From NCBI RefSeq assembly GCF_002749975.1, contig NZ_PEIG01000007.1, positions 223,243 to 287,242 on the forward strand: a stretch of DNA of 64,000 nt, given 5' to 3'. Each line of letters begins with the position of its first letter. Position 1 is the stretch's first letter. The position numbers were made by a program, and so were the translations under genes. Shown piece by piece: positions 47,433-56,490 of the stretch. The notes under the pieces were generated by a model. The model did no database searches, was not told where the DNA came from, and saw only the letters and a program-made list of their open reading frames with translations. The DNA is from Gloeocapsopsis sp. IPPAS B-1203 (GTDB taxonomy: Bacteria > Cyanobacteriota > Cyanobacteriia > Cyanobacteriales > Chroococcidiopsidaceae).

Positions 47433-48496
47433 GATACCAACTTCTCGGCATCTTGAGAAAAAGCAATCATCACACGGTTGAATTCAGAACCGAGCGCACA
47501 ATCCAAAGCCTCCTCACCTCTTATATAGGGAAAGACGACGCGCTTGATACTGTTGAATCGGGTGGCATGATGTGCAAGGATAGATACCGCCGCCCGAAAA
47601 TCGTTAGCTCCTTGGGCAATTGAACCGACTAACTGAATTTCGCGGTAATGCAAGTCATTAGCACTCAAGCGCACATTGTCGGAACCCAAAACCGACTGAA
47701 AAAGTACAACACGTCCATTTCTAGCAGCAATACGGATTGCCCACTCAATCGCCGTACTTCCACCACGTGTGCAAAAGACCGCGTGTGCTCCCCAACCATT
47801 TGTCAGATCTTTGACAACATCTACCAGAGTTTCATCGAGAGCGCCGACATAGTCTGCTCCTGAAGCACGTGCTTGCTCAAGCCCAGCGACATCATTATCA
47901 AAAACGAGAACGCGCACCCCTTTTAGCATCAGCAGAATTACGTGTAAAAGACCCATTGTGCCACTGCCAATGACTACCGCCGTCTCGCCTGACGCGATCG
48001 CTCCTCGATTGACGCTCCGTAGGGCGCAGGCTATTGGCTCTGCAAGCGCCGCAGTCAACATATCTACGCTCGCAGGCAATGGAAAGACTTGATAGCGTGG
48101 CACTGTTATACAATTGCTAAAACCTCGTGGTCCTTGAGGTAAATTAGTGGTCGTTGGGTTCAAGTAGGCGCAGTGGTTATCTAATCCGCGCCGACAAGCT
48201 TCACAGTGTCCGCAGCGAGGCATCAGTGCGATCGCAACTGGTGTTCCAGGAGCAAGCGGTGAATGAGAACTGCTTCTATCTGATTCGACACGTCCGCAAA
48301 GTTCATGCCCTCCCCAGTAAGGATAAGTCTTTTTAGCACCGCGAAAAACTCGTTGTTCAGGCGTGCAAATACCACAAAGATGAACTTGAACCGTGACAAA
48401 CTCTGGTACGCACGGAACCTCGATCTCTTGTAACGATGCCTTATGTGGAGCAGTTATGACTAACCCAGTGACAGATGTATAGTGCATGAGGGTCAT
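47426..48496 (-). CDS. Zinc-dependent medium-chain dehydrogenase
   Basis: A 356-residue MDR-family alcohol/polyol dehydrogenase. The catalytic zinc region CGICTPEQRV and WGGHELCGRV, the structural zinc Cys set C-x2-C-x2-C-x7-C in CGHCEACRRGLDNHC and the Rossmann motif VIGSGTMGLLH are all present. It would oxidise an alcohol or sugar with NAD(P). It is convergent with the Prs homologue, overlapping it by 7 bp, so it may belong to the cluster as a tailoring enzyme. Its own promoter lies in the 48.5-49.1 kb spacer. Confidence 0.88.
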   Translation of the reverse strand: MTLMHYTSVTGLVITAPHKASLQEIEVPCVPEFVTVQVHLCGICTPEQRVFRGAKKTYPYWGGHELCGRVESDRSSSHSPLAPGTPVAIALMPRCGHCEACRRGLDNHCAYLNPTTTNLPQGPRGFSNCITVPRYQVFPLPASVDMLTAALAEPIACALRSVNRGAIASGETAVVIGSGTMGLLHVILLMLKGVRVLVFDNDVAGLEQARASGADYVGALDETLVDVVKDLTNGWGAHAVFCTRGGSTAIEWAIRIAARNGRVVLFQSVLGSDNVRLSANDLHYREIQLVGSIAQGANDFRAAVSILAHHATRFNSIKRVVFPYIRGEEALDCALGSEFNRVMIAFSQDAEKLVSQ

Positions 48497-49092
48497 ACCT
48501 AAATCTCTCCCCCAATATCAAACCACAAGAGCCATGACATCATTTCATCACTAAATATAATATGCTGAAATTACAAGGCTATGATGCTTTCTTTAGCTTC
48601 TTTAATGATTTTATTGAGCTTCATAAAATGCTGTCATTATAGTACAAGCTCATTTGTTCAATTTGTTAGTAATAATTGGCTCTCTAACAAATTTAAAGCG
48701 AATTATATTGTTAATGACTGAAATGCTCAAAACTAGAATTTAATTGTATTGATAATTCTTAAAAAAAGCCATAAAAGTTAAATGTTTTTGTTGTTCGTCA
48801 AGTAAGTATTACAATTTTTAGTAAAAATAGCAGTATGTCAAAAATTGGCAATTAGCTTGTAGTATTAAGCTATTTATTTGCGGCTTATACTGTTTCGCTA
48901 TAAATTAGCTACATGCATAGGTACGGAAGAAACTGAGGAAGTACGACTCATCTGTTGGCGAGCTTTAGTGTATAGATATTAGCTCATCACTCTAGTATGA
49001 CAGCTTGTCTTTTGACTGTAAGCACCACATCAATTAATTTAATTCAGGCAATCTGCGATGCATAAGTCTGTGTTGCAAGTGCGATCGCTTCA
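48497..49092. other. AT-rich divergent promoter region
   Basis: About 600 non-coding bases between the dehydrogenase and the outer-membrane receptor. The 21-bp block copy C lies at 48996-49016. No Fur-box-like sequence or cobalamin riboswitch is recognised. Confidence 0.5.
48996..49016 (+). promoter_or_regulatory. Shared 21-bp control block, copy C (upstream of TonB-dependent receptor)
   Basis: TATGAC-AGCT-TGTCTTTTGAC, same spacing as copies A and B. Contains GACA-GCT-TGTC. A TTGACT -35 and TAATTT 17 bp later could be the promoter, so the site would overlap the -35. It ends 76 bp before the first possible start. Confidence 0.58.
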
Positions 49093-51225
49093 ATGTCCTC
49101 TTGGTGTGAGATAACAGAAGTGAAAATATCGTTCTCTTTATTTTGGATTACATTACTAAACTTAGCCTTTACAACTTTCGCCTTGACTGCTGTAGCAGGA
49201 GAAACACAGCAAACCTTAAATAATACTGTATCTAAAATAACTTTACTCAAACTTTTACGACAATATCGGTCTAATATCCCTCAACTTAGTGAAATCAAAC
49301 ATTCACATACAAGGGCAGAATTATTAACTCAGCAGCGACCAACAATTGATAGTCCATCCGAACCAATCATTGTAGATGATGAAATTTTAATTGAAGTAGA
49401 AGGCATAAGAGACACTCCTACTACCTCAACTCCCATTTACGAAATTACTGAAGAAGAGATTCAAAGGCAAAGACCTAATAGTTTAGCCGAAGTCTTACGT
49501 AACTTACCAGGGTTTGCGATTAATGACGCTGGCTTTGGTGCAGATATTCACACAGGGACATTCTACCGAGGAAATTCAATTAATCAATCAGTATTTCTTC
49601 TCAACGGTAGACCAATTAATACTAACATCAGCACCTATCACGGTAATATTGATCTTAATAGCATTCCCGTTGATGCAATCGAGAGAGTAGAACTTTCTAG
49701 TGGTACAAGTTCAACGTTGTACGGTTCAGAAGCCTTTGGTGGTGTTGTCAGCATTATTACCAAACAGGGAACAGAAATTCCTCGATTTAATGGTTTAGCA
49801 GAATTTGGTTCATACGATCGCTCTAATTATCGTGCCAGCTACGGTGGAACTTTTGGACCTCTGAGACTAAATTTTGGTTACGAAGATTTCTTTGCTGAAA
49901 ACCGTTATCCGGTTCCTGAGGGCGCAGCAAATCGCGATGCGGAAGGATTACTGTTTAATGGAGACACTGCAACAAGTAATTATTATGGCAGTGCTGTTTT
50001 AGATTTAGATAATAGTAATACCCTTAGTTTAGATGCATACATCATTAGTAGTCGTCGCGGTTTACTTTATTTTGGTTTTCCTCTACAACGCGATCGCTTA
50101 GACCATGATGTTGTCAATATTGGTTTATCATGGCGAAGTTTACTCAATGGTAGTGAAGATTCAATTTTAAATACAACACTTTCTTATAACCAAGACTACT
50201 TTAGTACTTACGGTCCCACACAAAACATTTTCTATCGTCAAGGTATTCTCAATTCACAATCTATTGCAGCACGAGTAGAACATGAATGGCAATTGAATCC
50301 AACGAATAACTTACACTGGGGATTAGATCTACGCAACAGATATTTAAATGGTGATGTTTTAAGCACTGATCCTGATAGGATAGCCCTGAACGAAACCGAA
50401 TATCGTGAAAGGTTTGAAGGTGCTTTATTTGCCTTAAATACCTGGAATATTAATGATGCTTGGCAAGCTGAATTAGGACTTAGACAGAATGTTACAAGTG
50501 AATACGGAAGTTATTTAAATCCAAGTGTCGGTTTACGCTGGGATGCAAGTCCAAATGTGGCGCTACGCGGTAGCTGGGTTTCTGTACAACGTAACCCTGG
50601 CTTAGATCAGTTATATGTTTATGATACTGTTCACAACTGGCTACCAAACCCAGATTTAGAACCCGAAACAGGTTCATCATGGACAGCAGGCGTTGATGTC
50701 CAATTTGCAACTAATTTGACAGGGCAATTTACGTATTTTGGCAGTAGTTTAAGCGATCGCCTCGGAATTCAGTTTGGACGCTGGGCAAACATTGGTTTAG
50801 TCAATACTAATGGTTTGGAAGCAGCCTTAAGGTGGCAAATTGCTCCTCAATGGTCAACATTTGTTAACTACACTTACACAGATGCTAGAATTGCCAGCGG
50901 CGTGGAACAAGGATTACAACTCGGTTTTGTCCCTTACTCAGTCGCACAGCTAGGAATTGGTTATCAATCTCAAGGATGGCAAGTCAATTTATTTGCAAGT
51001 TACTTCAGCGGTGCGCGTCGGGCGTTCTTCAACACTCCTGGTGTGAATAACACTGATTTTTCTCCATCTTGGCTCAATTTAGATGTTGGCGTACGAGTTC
51101 CTTTACTTAGTAATCTCGCGCTAACATTGTATGTAGAGAACTTAGCTGATGTTGCCTACGAAAAATCAAACCGGATTTATCATCCTGGCAGGACATATCG
51201 TATAGGTATCACCTCTGATTTTTAA
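49093..51225 (+). CDS. TonB-dependent outer-membrane receptor
   Basis: A 710-residue importer barrel. A signal-like segment (KISFSLFWITLLNLAFTTFA) is followed by a plug domain: EIQRQRPNSLAEVLRNLPGF, SVFLLNGRPI, IERVELSSGTSSTLYGSEAF and GGVVSIITKQG. The beta-barrel runs to the C-terminal aromatic strand YRIGITSDF. A GTG at 49120 would give a more classical signal peptide and may be the true start. Substrate is unknown; the shared 21-bp block links it to petJ and exbB, so copper or another metal complex is worth considering. Confidence 0.88.
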   Translation: MSSWCEITEVKISFSLFWITLLNLAFTTFALTAVAGETQQTLNNTVSKITLLKLLRQYRSNIPQLSEIKHSHTRAELLTQQRPTIDSPSEPIIVDDEILIEVEGIRDTPTTSTPIYEITEEEIQRQRPNSLAEVLRNLPGFAINDAGFGADIHTGTFYRGNSINQSVFLLNGRPINTNISTYHGNIDLNSIPVDAIERVELSSGTSSTLYGSEAFGGVVSIITKQGTEIPRFNGLAEFGSYDRSNYRASYGGTFGPLRLNFGYEDFFAENRYPVPEGAANRDAEGLLFNGDTATSNYYGSAVLDLDNSNTLSLDAYIISSRRGLLYFGFPLQRDRLDHDVVNIGLSWRSLLNGSEDSILNTTLSYNQDYFSTYGPTQNIFYRQGILNSQSIAARVEHEWQLNPTNNLHWGLDLRNRYLNGDVLSTDPDRIALNETEYRERFEGALFALNTWNINDAWQAELGLRQNVTSEYGSYLNPSVGLRWDASPNVALRGSWVSVQRNPGLDQLYVYDTVHNWLPNPDLEPETGSSWTAGVDVQFATNLTGQFTYFGSSLSDRLGIQFGRWANIGLVNTNGLEAALRWQIAPQWSTFVNYTYTDARIASGVEQGLQLGFVPYSVAQLGIGYQSQGWQVNLFASYFSGARRAFFNTPGVNNTDFSPSWLNLDVGVRVPLLSNLALTLYVENLADVAYEKSNRIYHPGRTYRIGITSDF

Positions 51226-51233
51226 GGAAATGT

Positions 51234-51536
51234 ATGCGAGCCAGAATTGAAAATATGGTTCTTTTCCTTCACCGTGAGGATGTGCCAAGTTTTAAAAAAG
51301 GTGGCTCGGTAGTACGTAACAGTTATTTTTGGGCGCTACGATCAATTGCTGGTCAAGCTTCGCGGTATCGCGACTGGGAATATGAAACTGAGGTTTGGCT
51401 AGCTCTGTGTCGTATGCTATTGTCTTTTTCAGAGTCGGGTTATCTTGGTTTGAAAGAAACAACGATAGAGTTTCCCCTGTCTCAAGGTGAAATTCCAGCA
51501 GTTTTACGACCTATTGCTACTTGGCAAGAAGAGTAA
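51234..51536 (+). CDS. Hypothetical protein downstream of the receptor
   Basis: A 100-residue soluble protein (MRARIENMVLFLHREDVPSF to RPIATWQEE), beginning 8 bp after the receptor, so probably co-transcribed. It is rich in aromatic and Arg residues, with no membrane segment or motif I recognise. Co-expression suggests a link to the receptor's substrate. Confidence 0.62.
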   Translation: MRARIENMVLFLHREDVPSFKKGGSVVRNSYFWALRSIAGQASRYRDWEYETEVWLALCRMLLSFSESGYLGLKETTIEFPLSQGEIPAVLRPIATWQEE

Positions 51537-51624
51537 TATATCCGATCCTCTAGATATAATGACTCGGTGTTTCTACGTAAGATCTTTACTATGCATGGAA
51601 TTTAAATAAAGTTTTAAAGAATCC

Positions 51625-52668
51625 ATGCGATCGCACATAGACAGACTTGGTAAATATACGTATATTTTTATACATTATGCTATCGCAATTAAAACTGTCA
51701 TGCCTATTTTAGAAATTCAACGTGCAGAAAAAATTCATGACTATATCCAGAAACTAGAAAAACTCACAAACTTACCACTAAGGAGTTCTCCAGTCATTCT
51801 AAGTTCACCGCGTCAACAAATTTCCTTAGAACTTCCTAGGGAAGTTAAGCAATCTTATGAATATGTTGAGCAGTTATACGAAGATATTAGTGAACACGAA
51901 CTACTATTTAAAGCAATTAAAACAGGTTGGGAGTATATTAACTCAGGCTACAAAATTGTTCCTACCAGTAAAGAAGATTATTTTCAACAAATTAATAAAT
52001 CTTATGTTTTTCAAGTTGCTAAAGAACGAGGTTATAGCGTAAGTGACGATTACTTGAAGGAGCATAAATTTTGCTATGGACAGTATGAAATGTACTATGC
52101 TGTTCACGAAATAATGCAACGTAATGCCTTTGACTTTTTATTAAGTAAATCTTATTCTCAAAATTTTATTCATACATACACAAATTGGTATAAGTGTGTA
52201 AAACTGATTTCTTCTCAATTTATTATTCCGCTGACAAGTACAGTTCAAAAAAATCCGCATATTCTAGATCAATTATGGGTGGTTTCTCATAATATCAATC
52301 AACTTCGATTGTTAGGGATAGAAATTATGGGTGAAGGTGAGTTTTTAAGTAGAAATCAACGAAAAACAAACAATACCGTGCTCTTAAACCAATTAGGATA
52401 TGAGATTTATCAAGTTGCCAGTTGGTGGTGTCGCGTAGATCCTTATCGAGTTATTTGTGAATTTCTCAAAGCATCAGGTATTTTTCCAGATGCAACTAAA
52501 TATCTCATTGGTGCTGAACTAAATACGATAGATGAATACGTGTGTGGAATTTGTCATGCACCGATGGTAAGGTGGGGTTGGGATTGGATTCAACGCTATC
52601 AAATTGGTAATAAGACAGTATTGGCGCATAAAGATTGTGTCGCCCGCAAGCATCATGCTGGGCACTAA
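51625..52668 (+). CDS. Hypothetical protein with a C-terminal Cys pair
   Basis: Up to 347 residues; the start may be the internal ATG giving MPILEIQRAEKIHDYI (51700). Mostly helical in appearance and Tyr-rich. The C-terminus has CGICHAPMVRWGW and a later HKDCVARKHH, a possible zinc site. It follows the receptor and the small gene at 51234 on the same strand, after an 88-bp gap, and ends overlapping the convergent phosphate permease by 4 bp. No family recognised. Confidence 0.6.
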   Translation: MRSHIDRLGKYTYIFIHYAIAIKTVMPILEIQRAEKIHDYIQKLEKLTNLPLRSSPVILSSPRQQISLELPREVKQSYEYVEQLYEDISEHELLFKAIKTGWEYINSGYKIVPTSKEDYFQQINKSYVFQVAKERGYSVSDDYLKEHKFCYGQYEMYYAVHEIMQRNAFDFLLSKSYSQNFIHTYTNWYKCVKLISSQFIIPLTSTVQKNPHILDQLWVVSHNINQLRLLGIEIMGEGEFLSRNQRKTNNTVLLNQLGYEIYQVASWWCRVDPYRVICEFLKASGIFPDATKYLIGAELNTIDEYVCGICHAPMVRWGWDWIQRYQIGNKTVLAHKDCVARKHHAGH

Positions 52669-53906
52669 AGATAACGCGCAATCGCAAAGATCGTGCCACC
52701 TAACAATGCACCAGCAGGCACTGTAATTAACCATGCCATAATTATGCCCTGCACAGTTTTAAATTGAATTGATTTATTACCTTGTACAAGTCCAATTCCG
52801 ACAACTCCACCAACAAGTGCATGGGAGGTAGAAACCGGAATTCCAATCCGCGAAGCGAGTAAAATTGTCGTTGCAGTAGCAAGTTCAGCACAAAAACCTG
52901 CACTCGGTTGTAGTGGAATAATACCTTCTCCAATCGTAGCAATGACTTTTTTACCCCAAACTGCTAATCCTGTAACAATTCCTGCACCACCTAAAATTAA
53001 AATCCACAAGGGAATTGTGATTCCATCAACAGGAACAGTATTATTTAAACTAATATAGTTAATTACTGCCAAAGGTGCGATCGCATTACCCACATCGTTA
53101 GAACCATGTGCAAATGCAACAAAACACGCACTCAATAGCTGAAATTTAGCTAGCTGTTTTTCGACTTGAATGATATCTTGCTTCACACCATTAAGTTGTT
53201 TCCAACTCACCATTGTCAGTGAGATTGCTGCGATCGCACCGATCCCAATTGGAAAATCGTGTTTGGGAATATTCCAATGCAGTTGTTCGTGAAAATATGT
53301 ATAAATTGGTTGACTAATTTTTGGCAATACAATAACCCCAAAAACACTCAAAAGTGCAGTACTTAACCAAGGAATCCACTCATTTAACTGCTGGATAGAA
53401 TTTTGGCGATCGAGAATCGAGAACTTGATAACCCTATAAAATAAAGCTGCGATTGTGCCACTAATAAGTGGAGTGACAACCCAGGCTAAAGAAATAGTAC
53501 CAATTAATGACCAATCAATTGCTTGAACCCCAACAGCTACCCAACTAAAACCTGCGATCGCACCAACAACAGCATGAGATGAAGACACTGGAAAGCCACG
53601 CGATGTTGCAATTTGCAGCCATAATCCAGCGGCTAGCAATACCGAAAACATTCCAATCAACAAAACTTGCGGTTCTGCAACAAAAAAAGCTGGATTGACA
53701 ATTTCAGTTGCTAAAGTTTCTGATACTTCATGACCAAATAGTACAGCACCAGCAAATTCTAAAACTCCAGCAATAATCAAAGCTTGGCGGAGAGTGACAG
53801 CTTTTGAACCGACAGAAGTTCCCATAGCGTTAGCAACATCATTTGCTCCTAAATTCCAAGCAACATAAAATGCCAGTAATGCAGTTAATCCTAGCTGTAG
53901 TATCAT
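52665..53906 (-). CDS. Inorganic phosphate permease, PiT family
   Basis: A 413-residue membrane transporter with the duplicated PHO4 signature: NLGANDVANAMGTSVGSKAV near the N-terminus and AHGSNDVGNAIAPLAVI in the middle. About ten hydrophobic segments are visible. PiT proteins import phosphate, often as metal-phosphate, with protons or sodium. It stands alone on the minus strand. Confidence 0.92.
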   Translation of the reverse strand: MILQLGLTALLAFYVAWNLGANDVANAMGTSVGSKAVTLRQALIIAGVLEFAGAVLFGHEVSETLATEIVNPAFFVAEPQVLLIGMFSVLLAAGLWLQIATSRGFPVSSSHAVVGAIAGFSWVAVGVQAIDWSLIGTISLAWVVTPLISGTIAALFYRVIKFSILDRQNSIQQLNEWIPWLSTALLSVFGVIVLPKISQPIYTYFHEQLHWNIPKHDFPIGIGAIAAISLTMVSWKQLNGVKQDIIQVEKQLAKFQLLSACFVAFAHGSNDVGNAIAPLAVINYISLNNTVPVDGITIPLWILILGGAGIVTGLAVWGKKVIATIGEGIIPLQPSAGFCAELATATTILLASRIGIPVSTSHALVGGVVGIGLVQGNKSIQFKTVQGIIMAWLITVPAGALLGGTIFAIARYL

Positions 53907-53993
53907 TTTGCTCTAAGGTTGCTACAAATAAGGAGCAGAGAAGAATACTCTTTTCTATCTATTCAAAACTCAAAACTCAAAACTCACCACTAC

Positions 53994-54890
53994 TCACCTT
54001 TGCTTGCGCCAGTGGGGATTAATAAATTCACTCAAGCCTTCACCTAACAAGGATAATCCGACAACAAGTAATGTTAATGCCATTCCTGGAAAAAATGCTG
54101 TCCACCAAATGCCAGTAGGTAGTGCTTGTAAAGCTTGGCGTAAATCGTGTCCCCATTCAGGAACTCTTGGCGGTAAGCCTTGTCCCAGAAACCCTAAACT
54201 TCCTAGCGTTAAAATTGCATCAGCAGCATTTAGAGTAAACAACACCGGAACACTCTGAATCACATTTAAAAATAGATATCGCGAAATTACTCGCCAAGTT
54301 GATGCTCCCATAGCTTGAGCAGCTTCGACAAATAATTCAGTTTTGACACTGACAGTATGGTTGCGCACAACACGATAATACTGCGGTATGTAGGAAATGC
54401 TAATTGCGATCGCTGCATTGAATATTCCTCTTCCTACAACAAACGCCAGTGTAATAGATAGTAGCAATCCAGGAAGAGTATAAATTGTATCCATTAAAAA
54501 CAGCAAAGTGCGATCCAAGCTACCACCTAAATACCCGCTTACAAGCCCCAATGGCACACCAATAATCAAACTCAACATCGTAGCAAGAACAACAACTTGC
54601 AACGCTACCTGTGTACCATACAGCGTTCGCGAAAAAACATCGTAACCTTCCCGATTTGTGCCAAACCAGTATTCTGCTGAAGGTGGTACGTGACTGGGGT
54701 TATTCAACGATTCTAGTGGGCTTTGAATCCATCCCCAAGCTTGAAACACTGGAGCAAAGATAGCAAGCAGTACAAAAATCAGGGTCATCATAAACCCAAT
54801 GCGCATCAGTTGTCGCGAGACGCTCAAATTACTAGAAGATTTTAACCTTAGGGGAAGTGGGTGTTTCGTTACAGCCATCGATGATTGCAC
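53994..54890 (-). CDS. Peptide-type ABC transporter permease (DppC-like)
   Basis: A 298-residue inner-membrane permease with an N-terminal helix, then the periplasmic-loop phrase WFGTNREGYDVFSRTLYG typical of DppC/OppC. The ATPase-contact loop is EAAQAMGASTWRVI. It could serve the two peptide-binding lipoproteins at 15.9 and 19.1 kb; no DppB or ATPase gene is adjacent. I prefer the start at MAVTKHPLPLRL (54878). Confidence 0.92.
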   Translation of the reverse strand: MQSSMAVTKHPLPLRLKSSSNLSVSRQLMRIGFMMTLIFVLLAIFAPVFQAWGWIQSPLESLNNPSHVPPSAEYWFGTNREGYDVFSRTLYGTQVALQVVVLATMLSLIIGVPLGLVSGYLGGSLDRTLLFLMDTIYTLPGLLLSITLAFVVGRGIFNAAIAISISYIPQYYRVVRNHTVSVKTELFVEAAQAMGASTWRVISRYLFLNVIQSVPVLFTLNAADAILTLGSLGFLGQGLPPRVPEWGHDLRQALQALPTGIWWTAFFPGMALTLLVVGLSLLGEGLSEFINPHWRKQR

Positions 54891-54972
54891 TATGAGCAGG
54901 ATCTGCTGACCATTTTTACAGAATTGTCTCCGTTTTTGACAAGAGCAATTGGAAATCGCACCTCTAAAAACA

Positions 54973-54992
54973 AAGTCCGCCTACGCGGACTT
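54973..54992. repeat. Intergenic palindrome between dppC-like and NTRC genes
   Basis: AAGTCCGC-CTAC-GCGGACTT, a perfect 8-bp stem with a four-base loop, of the same class as 19003, 27292 and 40003. It lies after the NTRC gene end and may terminate it. Confidence 0.65.
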
Positions 54993-55017
54993 AAATTCAT
55001 GATTTTGACGAACACAA

Positions 55018-56388
55018 TTACAAATTGGCTTCAATCAACTGGCGGTATTGACTCTTTTGTTTGATACCTTTAACTTCCATTAAGAGTTCTTGATTTTTGA
55101 ACAATTGAATAGTTGGTGTTCCAGACACTCCGGCAGTTTCTGCAATATCGCGCTCTTTGTCGATATCAATTTCTACAAAGTGAATTTTGCCATCAAACTC
55201 GTCTACTACTTTATTGAGAATTGGTTTTAATGTGTGACAAGGACCGCAGCCAGGGGCGACATACTTAACCATCATTAAGCGATCGCTTTCGTGGAACAAC
55301 TTACGTAAAGCATAACCACCTTGATGACGTGTTGTACTCAAATTAAATTCGCCATTCTCCTCTGTCTTGACTGCTTCGTGAACTAGCTCATTATCTAAGT
55401 GTAAATTCTCTCCCTCTTGATGAAATTCTTGAATTAAACCATTAGAAGACAACCACCGTTCAGCTAACATTGCTGCCATACAACCTGAACCAGCCGCCGT
55501 AATTGCTTGACGATATTCATGATCTTGCACGTCACCTGCTGCAAACACACCTTCAACACTTGTTTCTGGCGAACCAGGCTTGGTGACAATATAGCCTACA
55601 TCGTCGAGTTCAATTTGTCCTTGAAACAGTGATGTATTTGGTTTATGTCCAATCGCATAAAATAGCCCTTTGGCATGAATTTTGCCTTCTTCACCAGTTT
55701 GGGTATTGCGGACTTTTACGCCTTCCATATGCTTTTCGTTCCCAAACACATCTATTGGTTCGGTATTCCAATGCACTTGAATTTTGGGATTACTCAAAAC
55801 GCGGTCTTGCATCGCTTTACTTGCCCGCATTGTGTCACTTCTGACCAGCATATGTACTTGCGAACCATACTTGGTAAGGTAAATTGATTCTTCAGCAGCA
55901 GAGTCTCCACCACCAACTACCGCAAGTTCAGCACCATGAAAAATCGGTGTTGCACCATCGCAGATTGCACACGCTGAAATTCCTCGACTCCAAAACTCAC
56001 CTTCGCAAGGTAATCCTAAGCGCTTTGCTGTCGCACCAGTGGCTATGACTATACTATTCGTTTTAAACTCGCGTTCTTCTGAACGTACTGTAAACGGACG
56101 TTGACTTAGATCAACGTAGGTAACATCTTCTGTATATAACTCGGCTCCCCAGCGTTCAGCTTGCGCTTTCATCTGATCCATCAAATCAGGTCCTGTAATA
56201 CCTTGGGGAAAGCCTGGGAAATTTTCTACTTCTGTCGTTGTCATGAGCTGTCCACCAGGCAAACCACCAACTTGAAAGCCTTCAAATACAATCGGTTTGA
56301 GGTTAGCTCGTGCAGCATAAATTGCAGCCGTATACCCAGCTGGACCCGAACCAATAATTACCAAGTTCTCTACTGTTGGATTTGTCAT
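55018..56388 (-). CDS. NADPH-dependent thioredoxin reductase with fused thioredoxin (NTRC)
   Basis: A 456-residue fusion. The first 320 residues are thioredoxin reductase, with FAD motif [17 protein letters not shown], redox pair CAIC and NADPH motif [11 protein letters not shown]. The C-terminal domain is thioredoxin with CGPC ([12 protein letters not shown]). NTRC uses NADPH to reduce 2-Cys peroxiredoxin and other targets in oxygenic phototrophs. Both catalytic pairs are intact. Confidence 0.94.
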   Translation of the reverse strand: MTNPTVENLVIIGSGPAGYTAAIYAARANLKPIVFEGFQVGGLPGGQLMTTTEVENFPGFPQGITGPDLMDQMKAQAERWGAELYTEDVTYVDLSQRPFTVRSEEREFKTNSIVIATGATAKRLGLPCEGEFWSRGISACAICDGATPIFHGAELAVVGGGDSAAEESIYLTKYGSQVHMLVRSDTMRASKAMQDRVLSNPKIQVHWNTEPIDVFGNEKHMEGVKVRNTQTGEEGKIHAKGLFYAIGHKPNTSLFQGQIELDDVGYIVTKPGSPETSVEGVFAAGDVQDHEYRQAITAAGSGCMAAMLAERWLSSNGLIQEFHQEGENLHLDNELVHEAVKTEENGEFNLSTTRHQGGYALRKLFHESDRLMMVKYVAPGCGPCHTLKPILNKVVDEFDGKIHFVEIDIDKERDIAETAGVSGTPTIQLFKNQELLMEVKGIKQKSQYRQLIEANL

Positions 56389-56490
56389 GGATACTTATAT
56401 AAACTCATAATGACTACGTTTAAATTAGTATAACAAAAAGTTACATATAGGGCTAGCGACACCGTTGCGGATTTTAAATCGAGAGCAAAG

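Noticed and set aside
48497..49092. Possible cobalamin riboswitch or Fur box before the TonB-dependent receptor
   Set aside because: No B12-box-like conserved core or GATAATGAT-type repeat could be found by eye.
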